From Balneolaceae bacterium (GTDB taxonomy: Bacteria; Bacteroidota; Rhodothermia; Balneolales; Balneolaceae): a stretch of 64,000 nt of DNA. The translations under genes were made by a program, and so were the position numbers. This document shows, one piece after another, positions 55,487-63,828 of this stretch; positions within the stretch are counted from its first letter, which is position 1, and the number at the start of each line of letters is the position of its first letter. The notes below the pieces were generated by a model that saw nothing but the letters and a program-made list of their open reading frames with translations, was not told where the DNA came from and did no database searches. Where the stretch lies: the NCBI GenBank assembly GCA_006969905.1, contig CP030887.1, positions 3,088,730-3,152,729 of the forward strand, given 5' to 3'.

Positions 55487-56284
55487 CTAGCTCGACAGAA
55501 CCGGGCTGTTTTTAAAAAGTTTCCTGTTCTTCTTAATAATTTCACGGGCCAGTGCCAGATAGTTTTTAGCCCCGGTACTTGTAGAGTCGTACAATAAAGC
55601 CGGCTTACCAAAACTTGGAGCCTCTGCTAACCGAATGTTCCGTGCAATTACCGTTTTTAACACCCGGTCGTCAAAATATCTCTTTACTTCCTCTGCCACC
55701 TGATTAGATAATCGTGTTCTTGTATCATACATAGTTAAAAGAACACCTTCTATATCAAGCTCTTTATTTAAGTGTTGGCGAACAATCTTAATGGTATTTA
55801 GCAACTGACCCAAACCTTCTAATGCAAAATATTCGCACTGTACCGGTATTACAATTGAATCGGAAGCAGTAAGTGCATTAATAGTCAGCAGACCCAGTGA
55901 AGGAGGACAATCAATAATCACAAAATCATATTTCTCTCTTAACTCAGAAATTGCACGTTTTAGAATCCGTTCTCTTTCCTCACGGTCAATCATTTCAATC
56001 TCTGCACCTACAAGATTGATGTGAGCCGGAACCAAATCCAGGAAATCAAGCTCGGTTTGGCGAATAGTGTCATTAATATCCACACTACCAATCATCACTT
56101 CATAGATAGAATTGGTAACTGTTTTGATATCAATTCCCAAACCACTTGTGGTATTACTTTGAGGGTCAATATCAATAACAAGGGTTGGATGCTCAATTGC
56201 AGCCAGGCTAGCTGCCAGATTAATGGCGGTTGTCGTCTTACCAACCCCACCTTTTTGATTAGCGATGGATATTACTTTACCCAT
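55487..56284 (-). CDS. parA: Chromosome-partitioning ATPase ParA (Soj)
   Basis: This 265-residue deviant-Walker ATPase moves ParB-parS complexes over the nucleoid. The deviant Walker A is [16 protein letters not shown] (signature lysines flanking the P-loop), Walker A' is [15 protein letters not shown] and Walker B is [11 protein letters not shown]. The basic C-terminal region for non-specific DNA binding is present. It has no N-terminal helix-turn-helix, so it is a chromosomal Soj-type rather than a plasmid P1-type ParA. Two DnaA boxes lie in its upstream region. The gene order parA-parB-DUF5683 is typical of Bacteroidota. Confidence 0.95.
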   Translation of the reverse strand: MGKVISIANQKGGVGKTTTAINLAASLAAIEHPTLVIDIDPQSNTTSGLGIDIKTVTNSIYEVMIGSVDINDTIRQTELDFLDLVPAHINLVGAEIEMIDREERERILKRAISELREKYDFVIIDCPPSLGLLTINALTASDSIVIPVQCEYFALEGLGQLLNTIKIVRQHLNKELDIEGVLLTMYDTRTRLSNQVAEEVKRYFDDRVLKTVIARNIRLAEAPSFGKPALLYDSTSTGAKNYLALAREIIKKNRKLFKNSPVLSS

Positions 56285-56358
56285 TAAACTCCTGCTTTAG
56301 CATTCTGAATTCGAGGAAAATTGAATATAAAGCGAGGCTTTAAGCTATACAAAAATAC

Positions 56359-56389
56359 TTATACACAACTTGAGCTAAAGTTATCCACA
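56359..56389 (+). promoter_or_regulatory. Two consensus DnaA boxes upstream of parA
   Basis: TTATACACA (56359-56367) and TTATCCACA (56381-56389) both match the DnaA box consensus TTATNCACA perfectly, on the same strand and 22 bp apart (start to start). The surrounding 119-bp gap is AT-rich. They may be part of a replication origin or regulate parAB. More boxes would be expected for a full oriC. Confidence 0.65.
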
Positions 56390-56403
56390 TACCTTCCATG
56401 CAA

Positions 56404-56964
56404 TCAATTAGATGGCGAATTGGTAAGTAATACCTGTTGGCCAGGATTTGTGAATGCACCTTTATCTTCAACCAGGATCAGTTTATTAAAGCTTTCTGAG
56501 TAGGCTGCATCTAATTGCTCTGAGCGAATGGCATTCTGGCTGTCACTGACCCGCAAAACTTCATTTCGATTTACCCAGGGCTGGACAACATCTGCAGTAT
56601 TCACCACAGGATTTTGAAGATTTGGCGGGGCAATAGCTTCATCAAAAAAATGATATCCTGCAGAGATGATTAGCATAAACATCGCAGCCACAGCCACACT
56701 TTTTCCCAACCAATTAACCAACCTGTTATTTCTGCTAATTTCCTTCTTTTGAGCTTCTACAACCTCTTTTAATATTTTATCTGAAATATTTTTGGGCGGT
56801 TTCTTTAAAGGGAGTTTACCTAGTTTTTTGTAGGTGCTTCTCAGGCTTTCCACTTCGATGAGTAGATTTTCATCCCTCATCATTTGCCGCTCAAATTCCA
56901 CTTCCTCTGAGGGATCCATCTCCCTCATGAGGTAGCGAATACTGCCATCATCGTTTGACTGCAT
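56404..56964 (-). CDS. Probable anti-sigma factor paired with the ECF sigma gene
   Basis: This 186-residue protein has one membrane segment (VAVAAMFMLIISAGYHFF, about residues 99-116), a cytoplasmic N-terminal region and an extracytoplasmic C-terminal part, the usual layout of anti-sigma factors. The N-terminus (YLMREMDPSEEVEFERQMMRDENL) resembles the helical anti-sigma domain; no zinc-binding HxxxCxxC is present. I start at ATG 56964; the longer frame uses a TTG. The overlap of 17 bp with the sigma gene implies coupled translation. The stimulus it senses is unknown. Confidence 0.72.
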   Translation of the reverse strand: MQSNDDGSIRYLMREMDPSEEVEFERQMMRDENLLIEVESLRSTYKKLGKLPLKKPPKNISDKILKEVVEAQKKEISRNNRLVNWLGKSVAVAAMFMLIISAGYHFFDEAIAPPNLQNPVVNTADVVQPWVNRNEVLRVSDSQNAIRSEQLDAAYSESFNKLILVEDKGAFTNPGQQVLLTNSPSN

Positions 56965-57592
56965 GTTTTGTCTCGTGTTGTCTTTCTTCTTCAAAGTGCT
57001 TACGTAAATTTATTAACGCATATCGCATACGACCTAGTGCCGTGTTGATTGACACGTTAGTCAATTCTGCGATTTCTTTAAAGGGCATTTCATAATAATG
57101 CCTCAAAAGTACAACAGTGCGCTGTTCTTCGGGTAATTTTGCTATATGCGACATCAAACTGGAGTTTGTCTCCGTGTTTACCATCTTTTCATCAGCATCA
57201 ACCCAGCTTTCATCAGATAACCGGTCAAAGTAATCTGAAGAGGAGTCTTCACTGTCATACCACGCGTTAACGTCGATGTAGCGTTTTTGTTTTCTTATAT
57301 AATCAATTGTTGCATTATGGGCAATTCGCATAACCCATGCTATCCATTTACCCTGCTCGTTATAGGTATCGTCCATTTTTGCAACTACCTTAGTAAAAGT
57401 CTCCTGAAAAATGTCATTCGCTGTTTCAGGATTGTTTATCATACTGTATATGTAGGAATACACTTTTGATTGATGTCGATTCATCAATTCGTTAAAAGCC
57501 AGTTCATCCGCTTTTTTGCGGAATAGCTTTACAAGATCCTGATCTCTTAAATCTTTATATGATGTTTTTGTATTTCTTTTCATTAGTTCCAT
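56948..57592 (-). CDS. ECF-type RNA polymerase sigma factor
   Basis: This 214-residue factor has sigma region 2 (ELAFNELMNRHQSKVYSYIYS; NDIFQETFTKVVAKM, with WIAWVMRIAHNATIDYIRK for -10 recognition) and region 4 (LPEEQRTVVLLRHYYEMPFKEIAELTNVSINTALGRMRYALINLRK, a helix-turn-helix). An acidic linker of about 40 residues (DSEDSSSDYFDRL) separates them. I start at ATG 57592 because a TAnnTTTG element lies at 57644-57651, inside the longer open frame. It is co-translated with its anti-sigma gene. Confidence 0.92.
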   Translation of the reverse strand: MELMKRNTKTSYKDLRDQDLVKLFRKKADELAFNELMNRHQSKVYSYIYSMINNPETANDIFQETFTKVVAKMDDTYNEQGKWIAWVMRIAHNATIDYIRKQKRYIDVNAWYDSEDSSSDYFDRLSDESWVDADEKMVNTETNSSLMSHIAKLPEEQRTVVLLRHYYEMPFKEIAELTNVSINTALGRMRYALINLRKHFEEERQHETKHAVKR

Positions 57593-57643
57593 AACAGTCA
57601 CCCTGAAAATTTGGGTTGTGCTCCTTGGGATGTATAATAAAAC

Positions 57644-57651
57644 CAAAAGTA
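57644..57651 (-). promoter_or_regulatory. -7 element of the sigma-factor gene promoter
   Basis: On the minus strand TACTTTTG fits TAnnTTTG. The expected start site is near 57637, 45 bp before ATG 57592. A matching -33 element is not clear. Confidence 0.4.
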
Positions 57652-57760
57652 CCTCCTTTAGTTCTGTATATCACATCATTTAACAAAGAACGTTTCCCAA
57701 CTACCCAGCTTAAACGAAGAGCTATTGTAATTGGCTTGGGTCTATTTTACTACATGACAT

Positions 57761-57794
57761 AAAGGTTACCTATCACATGATGATGTTAGCCTTT
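57761..57794 (-). terminator. Weak hairpin after uvrC
   Basis: An 8-bp stem with one wobble pair (AAAGGTTA against TAGCCTTT) and an 18-nt loop lies 31 bp after the uvrC stop. There is no proper T-tract, so its role as a terminator is doubtful. Confidence 0.3.
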
Positions 57795-57824
57795 ATCACA
57801 CGCCTTGCATTGATGTAAGACGAG

Positions 57825-59669
57825 CTAATCCCTGAAATGGTTGTACACCTTCTCTCCTGATTTTTTACCAATAAACTCCTGCAACTCTTTCAAATCAGCT
57901 TCTTTTATTTTCTTCACCGATCCAAACTTCTTTAACAGTTCCTTCGATGTTTTTCCCCCCACTCCGTCAATTTCAGTAAGCTCTGTATTTAATGTTCTCT
58001 TTGATCTTTTTTGCCGATGGAAGGTTATGGCAAAGCGGTGTGCTTCGTCCCTCGCCTGCTGCAGCAGTTTTAATGCTGTAGATTTTTTAGGGATCATAAT
58101 AGATTCAGATCTTCCGGGTAAAAACACTTCTTCCAGCCTTTTTGCAAGCCCTATAATTTCACATTCCCCATAAAATCCAATTTCCTTAAGTGCCTCAACT
58201 GCTGAACTCAATTGCCCTTTTCCCCCGTCAACCACAATAAGGTCAGGTACCTGAAGCCCGTCTTTCATTACTTTAGAATAGCGCCGGATCAGTATTTCTT
58301 TCATAGATGCAAAATCATCGGGACCAACTACGGTTTTTATATTGAACCGTTTGTACTCACTTTTTCTGGGCTTGGCATCTACAAAGCAAACCATTGAGGC
58401 TACCGGATCACTTCCCTGGAGATTGGAGTTATCAAAACATTCTATGCGTCGTGGGAGGCGATTTAACTTCAAATGCTCTTTCAGTTCTTTGACTGCATGA
58501 GGAATACGATTTCTTTCAGCTTTCTCTTTTTCAAGCCGCCTTTCATTAAGATGTAACCGCGCATTTGCTTTTGCCATTTTAATCAGCTGGGCTTTTTCTC
58601 CAATCTGAGGTACATGCATAGGAACTTTTTTCCCTCGTTCCTGAACCAGATACTCACTTAGTGGTTCTTCAACTGGCAATTCATTACTCAGGTACACTTC
58701 GTCCGGAATAGCAGCGGTGTATTGCCCTGTGTAATAGTCTTCAACAAAAGACTGAAGCATTTCTCCTGCAGAAAGATCGTCTATATTTCTGAGAAACCGG
58801 TGAAACTTACCAATCAGCTTCCCTTCTCTTATCTTGAAAAGAACACCACAAGCCTCATTCAGTTCTTCATCCACACCAATGGCAAACACATCACGATCAA
58901 CCTTTTTCTCAGCCACCATTTTCATTTTTTGGCTGTAACGCTCTACTGCTGAAAGACTATCCCTTAGCTTTGCGGCATCTTCAAAAGCCAGAGCATCCGA
59001 TGCAATCTGCATCTCTTCTTTTAGCTCTTTTAACAACGTATCCGTTTGTCCGTTAAGCAACCGCTCTACTTTTTTTATAGTAACCTGATACCTTTCAGCA
59101 TCCCAATCTCCCGAACAGTTTTGCAGGTAATCATCAAAACAAGAATGCCATTTAGGAATACCCCTTGTACGGTCAATGTTTTTTTGGGAAACCGCGCAGG
59201 TACATAAATCAAATGCCTTCCGGATTGTCTCCAGCATTTTCTTCATGGTTACTACGCTGTCATAGGGCCCGTAATACTTACTCCCGTCTTTAATAACAGT
59301 TCTGGTAGGGAAAACTCTGGGTTTATCCCCTGCAGTAATACAAATGTAAGGATATGATTTATCATCCCTGTACATGATATTGTACCGGGGCTGATACTGT
59401 TTGATGAAGTTATTCTCCAGGATCAGGGCTTCTGCTTCCGAATCAGTTACAACCACTTCCAGGTCAGAAATCTTCGATACCATCGTTCGTATTCGCCCGT
59501 CTGCGGGCCGGGATTTCTGGAAATAAGAACGAACCCTGTTTCGCAGCTTTTTGGCCTTTCCCACATATAAAACCGAGTCTTTATCATCTTTATAGATATA
59601 CACACCGGGCGATAAAGGCAGGTTTGCTACTTTTTCGGAAAGCTCAATATGGGTGAATTCATTGCTCAC
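57825..59669 (-). CDS. uvrC: UvrABC system protein C (nucleotide-excision repair endonuclease)
   Basis: This 614-residue nuclease makes both incisions in nucleotide excision repair. The N-terminal GIY-YIG domain (LPLSPGVYIYKDDKDSVLYVGKAK, about 15-95) makes the 3' cut; a UVR motif (about 205-240, LKEEMQIASDALAFEDAAKLRD) binds UvrB; the RNase H-like domain (about 380-540, IECFDNSNLQGSDPVASMVCF and LIVVDGGKGQLSSA) makes the 5' cut; two helix-hairpin-helix motifs close the protein (LTEIDGVGGKTSKELLKKFG). The start is GTG 59669. It is divergent from the DUF3311-like gene. Length and all motifs are standard. Confidence 0.96.
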   Translation of the reverse strand: MSNEFTHIELSEKVANLPLSPGVYIYKDDKDSVLYVGKAKKLRNRVRSYFQKSRPADGRIRTMVSKISDLEVVVTDSEAEALILENNFIKQYQPRYNIMYRDDKSYPYICITAGDKPRVFPTRTVIKDGSKYYGPYDSVVTMKKMLETIRKAFDLCTCAVSQKNIDRTRGIPKWHSCFDDYLQNCSGDWDAERYQVTIKKVERLLNGQTDTLLKELKEEMQIASDALAFEDAAKLRDSLSAVERYSQKMKMVAEKKVDRDVFAIGVDEELNEACGVLFKIREGKLIGKFHRFLRNIDDLSAGEMLQSFVEDYYTGQYTAAIPDEVYLSNELPVEEPLSEYLVQERGKKVPMHVPQIGEKAQLIKMAKANARLHLNERRLEKEKAERNRIPHAVKELKEHLKLNRLPRRIECFDNSNLQGSDPVASMVCFVDAKPRKSEYKRFNIKTVVGPDDFASMKEILIRRYSKVMKDGLQVPDLIVVDGGKGQLSSAVEALKEIGFYGECEIIGLAKRLEEVFLPGRSESIMIPKKSTALKLLQQARDEAHRFAITFHRQKRSKRTLNTELTEIDGVGGKTSKELLKKFGSVKKIKEADLKELQEFIGKKSGEKVYNHFRD

Positions 59670-59739
59670 CCGCTTAAGATAAATAACTATCGAATCTTTT
59701 ATGCTTTGATCTTTTCACTTAATAGCCGATTATAGCAAT

Positions 59740-60000
59740 ATGTCTTACCGAGTACCTAACAAATTGGTTTTTTCTAGTGGTTCTCCAAAAAAGAGAAAAA
59801 GAACATTCGTGTTAATCTCATTCCTTGTTGTTTTCCAGTTTTGCCTGATTTGGCCTGTTTACCCTTTATTAGGTTCTCCAAAACCGCTGATTCTTGGACT
59901 ACCTCTTTCTTTCGTTTGGGTCATATTTATACTGATTCTTTCTTTCTCAGCCCTGCTGATTTATTTCCTGCAGGATAACGAAGCACAGGAGGAAGCCTAA
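59740..60000 (+). CDS. Small DUF3311-like subunit of a sodium:solute symporter
   Basis: This 86-residue protein has two hydrophobic segments (about 24-43 and 55-76) separated by a Pro/Gly-rich turn (PVYPLLGSPKPLILGLPLSFVWVIF). The pattern resembles DUF3311, the small membrane partner often encoded directly before SSS-family transporters. The next gene starts 2 bp after its stop, which supports that pairing. Its role (assembly or coupling) is not known for certain. The acidic C-terminus (DNEAQEEA) faces the cytoplasm by the positive-inside rule. Confidence 0.75.
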   Translation: MSYRVPNKLVFSSGSPKKRKRTFVLISFLVVFQFCLIWPVYPLLGSPKPLILGLPLSFVWVIFILILSFSALLIYFLQDNEAQEEA

Positions 60001-60002
60001 TC

Positions 60003-61481
60003 TTGGAGAGTTGGGTTATTATCCTGGGAATTTGTGGTATTTACCTACTCATAACTTTGGTTATGGGAATTATACCCGGCCTAAGAGTAAGCAGCAGCGC
60101 AACCGGCTATGTAGCCGGGGATCGCTCTATGAATGTACTTATTCTTTATTTTGTACTTGGGGCTTCCATCTTTTCCTCTTTTGCCTTTTTAGGTGGCCCA
60201 GGCTGGGCTTATTCACGTGGAGCAGCTGCTTTTTACATCATTGCTTATGGCGCATTGGGGATGGTTCCTTTTTATTTCTTTGGGCCTAAAGCACGAAAAA
60301 TTGGTGCCAAATATGGTTTTATTACTCAAGCTGAACTACTCGAAGACCGATACAATTCAAAGTTTCTCTCGGGCCTCTTAGCTTTGCTTACAGTTGTCGT
60401 ACTTGTCCCCTACCTCACGCTACAAATGAAAGGTGCAGGCTTGGTTTTGAATACAATCAGTGAGGGAGCCATACCGAACTGGCTGGGAGCAGGAATCGCC
60501 TACCTGGTTGTACTGGCTTATGTTTTTTTTAGCGGGGTGATGGGTGTAGGCTGGACTAATACTTTCCAGGGCATTTTTATGTTGGTGATTGCATGGTTTT
60601 TAGGATTATACCTTCCCGAAAAAATGTACGGTGGCATCGGACCCATGTTTGAAAAGTTGATTGCATCCGATTTCAAACAAGCTCTTACCGCTCCGGGATT
60701 ACAATCGAATGGACAACCCTGGGATTGGTGGGGATTCAGTTCCGCAGTACTGATTTCAGCTATTGGCTTTTCAATGTGGCCTCATTTTTTCATGAAAGCT
60801 TTTGCTGCCAAAAGTGACCGAACTATTAAGCTGACCGTAGTTTTATATCCTACCTTCCAGGTGTTTCTGGTTCCCATTTTAATAATCGGTTTTTCCGCTG
60901 TTTTGGCTTTTCCCGGTATAACACCTGCTGATTCCATTTTACCCTATACCCTGCTTCAAATGGATTTGCCTATTGTTCTCATAGGCTTGGTTTGCGCAGG
61001 CACATTGGCTGCTTCCATGTCCTCGGGAGATGCTATAGTACATGCAGCTGCTTCGGTTGGGGTTAGGGATGGCTTATACAAAATCCCAAATTTAAAAAAA
61101 TGGCTACAGGGTGGAACTCATGAGCGGACTTTGATTCGAATACTGGTGATTGTTATCAGCTTGATTGCTTATTACTTCGCCGTTTTTTCTGAAACAGATA
61201 TTGTTTCCCTTTTGCTTGGAGCCTATGGAGGTATCGCCCAAATGTTTCCGTTAGTTTTTGCGATGTTTTATTGGCCACGGGCTAACGGAAAAGGTGCTCT
61301 TTCCGGGTTGGTAGGAGGAATCCTGGTTACTCTCTTCTTCTTGTATAATCCGGAACTCAAACCACTACCCATACATGAAGGTATTTATGGATTGATTGTG
61401 AATGTGGTTTTACTGGTTGGGATAAGCCTGACATCTAAACCTGAAAAAATGGAAAGGATTGAGAGGTATATTCGGTTATAA
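60003..61481 (+). CDS. Sodium:solute symporter (SSS family)
   Basis: This 492-residue membrane protein has about 13 transmembrane helices with the SSS features YVAGDRSMNVL (helix 1 end), ILYFVLGASIFSSFAFLGGPGWAYSRG (helix 2, Na+ site region), GKKARKIG-like FFGPKARKIG and AGTLAASMSSGDAIVHAAASVGVRDG (helix 8-9 region with the SMSSGD Na-binding Ser/Thr). It couples Na+ entry to uptake of an organic solute, which cannot be named. The start is TTG 60003 directly after the small subunit. A relic of a second copy of its C-terminus lies at 62132-62188. Confidence 0.92.
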   Translation: MESWVIILGICGIYLLITLVMGIIPGLRVSSSATGYVAGDRSMNVLILYFVLGASIFSSFAFLGGPGWAYSRGAAAFYIIAYGALGMVPFYFFGPKARKIGAKYGFITQAELLEDRYNSKFLSGLLALLTVVVLVPYLTLQMKGAGLVLNTISEGAIPNWLGAGIAYLVVLAYVFFSGVMGVGWTNTFQGIFMLVIAWFLGLYLPEKMYGGIGPMFEKLIASDFKQALTAPGLQSNGQPWDWWGFSSAVLISAIGFSMWPHFFMKAFAAKSDRTIKLTVVLYPTFQVFLVPILIIGFSAVLAFPGITPADSILPYTLLQMDLPIVLIGLVCAGTLAASMSSGDAIVHAAASVGVRDGLYKIPNLKKWLQGGTHERTLIRILVIVISLIAYYFAVFSETDIVSLLLGAYGGIAQMFPLVFAMFYWPRANGKGALSGLVGGILVTLFFLYNPELKPLPIHEGIYGLIVNVVLLVGISLTSKPEKMERIERYIRL

Positions 61482-61528
61482 TAAAAGTATAAGTATACTG
61501 TTAGTTAATAATAATTTGGCTTATAATT
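61481..61528 (+). repeat. Duplicated upstream block, copy 1
   Basis: The block with ACTGTTAGTTAATAATAATT and GCTTATAATT is repeated with few changes at 63102-63144, each time about 30 bp before the start codon of an outer-membrane barrel paralogue. Copy 1 has five extra bases near its start. It probably carries the promoter. Confidence 0.7.
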
Positions 61529-61559
61529 CTTTTCGGTTAACTGATTTTTGTAAACAGCC

Positions 61560-62132
61560 ATGAAGCTTATCCTGAGATTATTCTTTCTTGCAACCTTCCA
61601 CCTCTTAACAAGTCAAAATGCTTCTGCTCAGAATGAGAACAAAATCAAAAAAAATTCAGCTTCATTAGTGGCATCTTTTGATTCTTATTACACTCAGCTA
61701 AGAGTAGTTTATGACCGTGATTTAAGAACGAAAGATATTGGAAAGAATACCGATTTTTTATTTTCATTGATCAGCGGCTTAGGATACGGGAGTGGTGGTA
61801 ACGATGTCCAAAGAGAAAAAGACTTCCTAACCCTTGGAATTAACTCTGGTTTACGTTTTTTTGAAAAACACCGTCTCGAAGGAGGAATTCAATATTATTA
61901 TAAGAGAGAAGGAGAAGGATATGGAGGTGTCGGTACGCGGGACGAATGGGACTCTCGTTCAATATTCAGGCTTAGGTTTGGTTATCGCTTTGAGGATAAT
62001 ACACTTGTTTTTAAGGCTTTTATACATCCCATACTAATCGAACAAGAGAATTATAATTATGAGACTAGCACGTTTAGTACTCATAATAAACTATTTTTAG
62101 AGCCGGGATTCGGTTTCGGAATAAGATTCTGA
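61560..62132 (+). CDS. Predicted outer-membrane beta-barrel protein, paralogue 1
   Basis: This 190-residue protein has a signal peptide (NASAQ) and then alternating amphipathic strands (SLVASFDSYYTQLRVVYDRD; FLTLGINSGLRFFEKHRLEGGIQYYY) ending in the outer-membrane hallmark C-terminal Phe (FGFGIRF). It shares its layout with the 63176-63751 protein, including MKL start, VxDRDL, SLISGLG, GINSG.RFF and EGYGG blocks. I do not recognise a named family; it most resembles small OmpW/OmpX-size 8-strand barrels. The transcript presumably starts in the duplicated block upstream. Function unknown. Confidence 0.75.
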   Translation: MKLILRLFFLATFHLLTSQNASAQNENKIKKNSASLVASFDSYYTQLRVVYDRDLRTKDIGKNTDFLFSLISGLGYGSGGNDVQREKDFLTLGINSGLRFFEKHRLEGGIQYYYKREGEGYGGVGTRDEWDSRSIFRLRFGYRFEDNTLVFKAFIHPILIEQENYNYETSTFSTHNKLFLEPGFGFGIRF

Positions 62133-62188
62133 GCTTAGCTACTAATCCTAATGATATCGAACGAATAAAACGATACATTCAGATTTAA
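62132..62188 (+). pseudogene. Relic C-terminus of a second sodium:solute symporter
   Basis: Eighteen codons and a stop, in frame directly after paralogue 1, read SLATNPNDIERIKRYIQI. The intact symporter ends SLTSKPEKMERIERYIRL. The match over the final 18 residues and the shared stop position point to a remnant of a duplicated symporter gene of which only the 3' end survives. Confidence 0.7.
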
Positions 62189-62236
62189 TGGGTTCCATCT
62201 GCTCATTACAAATTCATCATTTACTGAATAAATACG

Positions 62237-62611
62237 ATGGAGCACAGTACTAAAAACATCTTTATGGAAATATCCTCTTTTGATCTAGACCCTGAATTCA
62301 GTGATAGAATAAAAACCCAGGTAATACTGGAATCCTCCTTTTCAAAAGAGATCATGATCCTTTTGAAAGAAGGACAAATAATGAAAGAACATAAAAGCCC
62401 CTTTCCTATTATTGTACATATCCTTCAGGGTGAGATAGATTTTGGTATTAAAGGAGAGATTCATCAACTAAAGAAAGGCGGAATCATAGCTTTGGAAGGA
62501 AACATTCCACATGATCTGACTGCTAAAGCAGACAGCATTGTTCGTTTGACACTATCAAAGTTAGATAAAGCAGAACGTGTAGAAAAAGTTGCTGAATCTT
62601 CTTCAAAATGA
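62237..62611 (+). CDS. Cupin-domain protein
   Basis: This 124-residue single-domain cupin has a beta-barrel pattern: EGQIMKEHKSPFPIIVHILQGEI (the H and E of the cupin 1 motif) and GGIIALEGNIPHDLTAKADSIVRLTL (cupin 2 with PHD). Metal-binding His/Glu ligands are only partly conserved. Similar proteins in Bacteroidota accompany respiratory or nitrosative-stress genes. It overlaps the truncated haemoglobin gene by 4 bp (ATGA), so they are translationally coupled and probably act together, for example in nitric oxide or oxygen metabolism; that is inference. An alternative start at the Met10 codon is possible. Confidence 0.8.
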   Translation: MEHSTKNIFMEISSFDLDPEFSDRIKTQVILESSFSKEIMILLKEGQIMKEHKSPFPIIVHILQGEIDFGIKGEIHQLKKGGIIALEGNIPHDLTAKADSIVRLTLSKLDKAERVEKVAESSSK

Positions 62612-63018
62612 TCGAAATGAAAACTATAGAAGCCCGGGTGGATGTAAGTATTTTGGTAAATGCTTTTTATGCTAAAATCAGAAAAGATGAGTTATTGGGG
62701 CCTATTTTCAACAGTCATATTCCCGAAGAAAAATGGCCGGAACATCTCAGTAAACTCACCGATTTCTGGGAAACGAGTTTATTTGGTGTAGCACGGTTTA
62801 AAGGGAACCCCTCCCAGAAGCATATAAATGTAGATCAAAACCTGAGTCACACTATAGATCAGGCTCATTTTGGAAGATGGCTGCAACTTTGGTTTGAAAC
62901 TATTGATGAACTTTATACAGGTGAATATGCTGAAAAAGCTAAAAGTTCTGCTCAAAGAATGGCCAGAGGACAGTTTATGATGATTTGGCAGCACCGACCT
63001 GGAAATAAAAAGCTATAA
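62608..63018 (+). CDS. Group III truncated haemoglobin
   Basis: This 136-residue globin has the group III fingerprints: LVNAFYAKIRKDELLGPIFN (helices A-B), DFWETSLFGVARFKGNPSQKH with the proximal-histidine region, and FGRWLQLWFETIDELYTGEYAEKAKSSAQRMARGQF (helices G-H). Such proteins bind O2 and NO with high affinity and are thought to detoxify nitric oxide. It is coupled to the cupin gene. The pair sits between two copies of a duplicated region, which suggests insertion after the duplication. No dedicated regulator is seen. Confidence 0.9.
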   Translation: MIEMKTIEARVDVSILVNAFYAKIRKDELLGPIFNSHIPEEKWPEHLSKLTDFWETSLFGVARFKGNPSQKHINVDQNLSHTIDQAHFGRWLQLWFETIDELYTGEYAEKAKSSAQRMARGQFMMIWQHRPGNKKL

Positions 63019-63101
63019 GAACCTATTTTTGCCCGCATAGAAAACTAAAATGACATACTAATGCAAAAGAATAGAAAAGCTGCAGGGGATATCACATAAT
63101 C

Positions 63102-63144
63102 ATAAAAGTATACTGTTAGTTAGTAATAATTTAGCTTATAATTA
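63102..63144 (+). repeat. Duplicated upstream block, copy 2
   Basis: Copy of the 61481-61528 block, lacking five bases, about 31 bp before the ATG of outer-membrane paralogue 2. Confidence 0.7.
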
Positions 63145-63175
63145 TTTGGTGCTGATTAATTCTTAATTCATAGCC

Positions 63176-63751
63176 ATGAAGCTTTTTCCACTGCTTATTT
63201 TTCTTGGAATTTTTCTCTTACCGAATGCCCAAATCAGTTTTGCTCAAAACGAAGACAAATTCAAGAAAAACACAGTCTCACTTGAGCTTGGCATTGAATC
63301 GTACTATACCCACATTAGAATTGTTCACGATCGAGACCTTCTTTATCAACGTACCGGGTATGATTCAGAAATCATGTTTTCATTAATTTCAGGCTTAGGT
63401 ATAAACCCGGTAGAAGGAAATGACACTGTCAGAGAAGGACAATTCTTAACTTTTGGTATTAATTCCGGAGCTCGCTTTTTTGATATTCATCGTTTTGAAG
63501 TGGGGCTTCAATACCTTTTAAGACGATCAAGAGAAGGCTATGGAGGAATTAGTAAAAACGATGAATGGACATATCGGTCAAGCATTAGGTCTAGAGTTGG
63601 TTATAGATTTGAAGGAAAAACATATACCTTTAAAATCTTTATGCACCCAGCAATTGAAAAACGAGAACGTCGAATTGGTTTAACCGACAATCTAAAAACA
63701 GAAAATCTTATTATTCTAAACCCAGGGCTTGGCCTTGGAATAAAATTTTGA
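63176..63751 (+). CDS. Predicted outer-membrane beta-barrel protein, paralogue 2
   Basis: This 191-residue protein has a signal peptide (ISFAQ) and beta strands ending in a C-terminal Phe (LGLGIKF). It is the paralogue of the 61560-62132 protein: VSLELGIESYYTHIRIVHDRDL, FSLISGLG, FGINSGARFFDIHRFEVGLQY, REGYGG and VGYRFEGKTYTFKIFMHP align directly. Divergence is spread over the whole length, so the duplication is not recent. Extracellular loops differ most. Function unknown; independent expression from its own copy of the upstream block is likely. Confidence 0.75.
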   Translation: MKLFPLLIFLGIFLLPNAQISFAQNEDKFKKNTVSLELGIESYYTHIRIVHDRDLLYQRTGYDSEIMFSLISGLGINPVEGNDTVREGQFLTFGINSGARFFDIHRFEVGLQYLLRRSREGYGGISKNDEWTYRSSIRSRVGYRFEGKTYTFKIFMHPAIEKRERRIGLTDNLKTENLIILNPGLGLGIKF

Positions 63752-63828
63752 ACTTTTGTAAGACCAAGAGCTTTAGAAACAAGCGGAAAGGCTTACATTT
63801 CTTGTGTCCCAGTTAATAAAACCCACGA

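Noticed and set aside
54542-56403. parS centromere site
   Set aside because: No TGTTTCACGTGAAACA-like 16-mer was found around parAB or elsewhere in the window.
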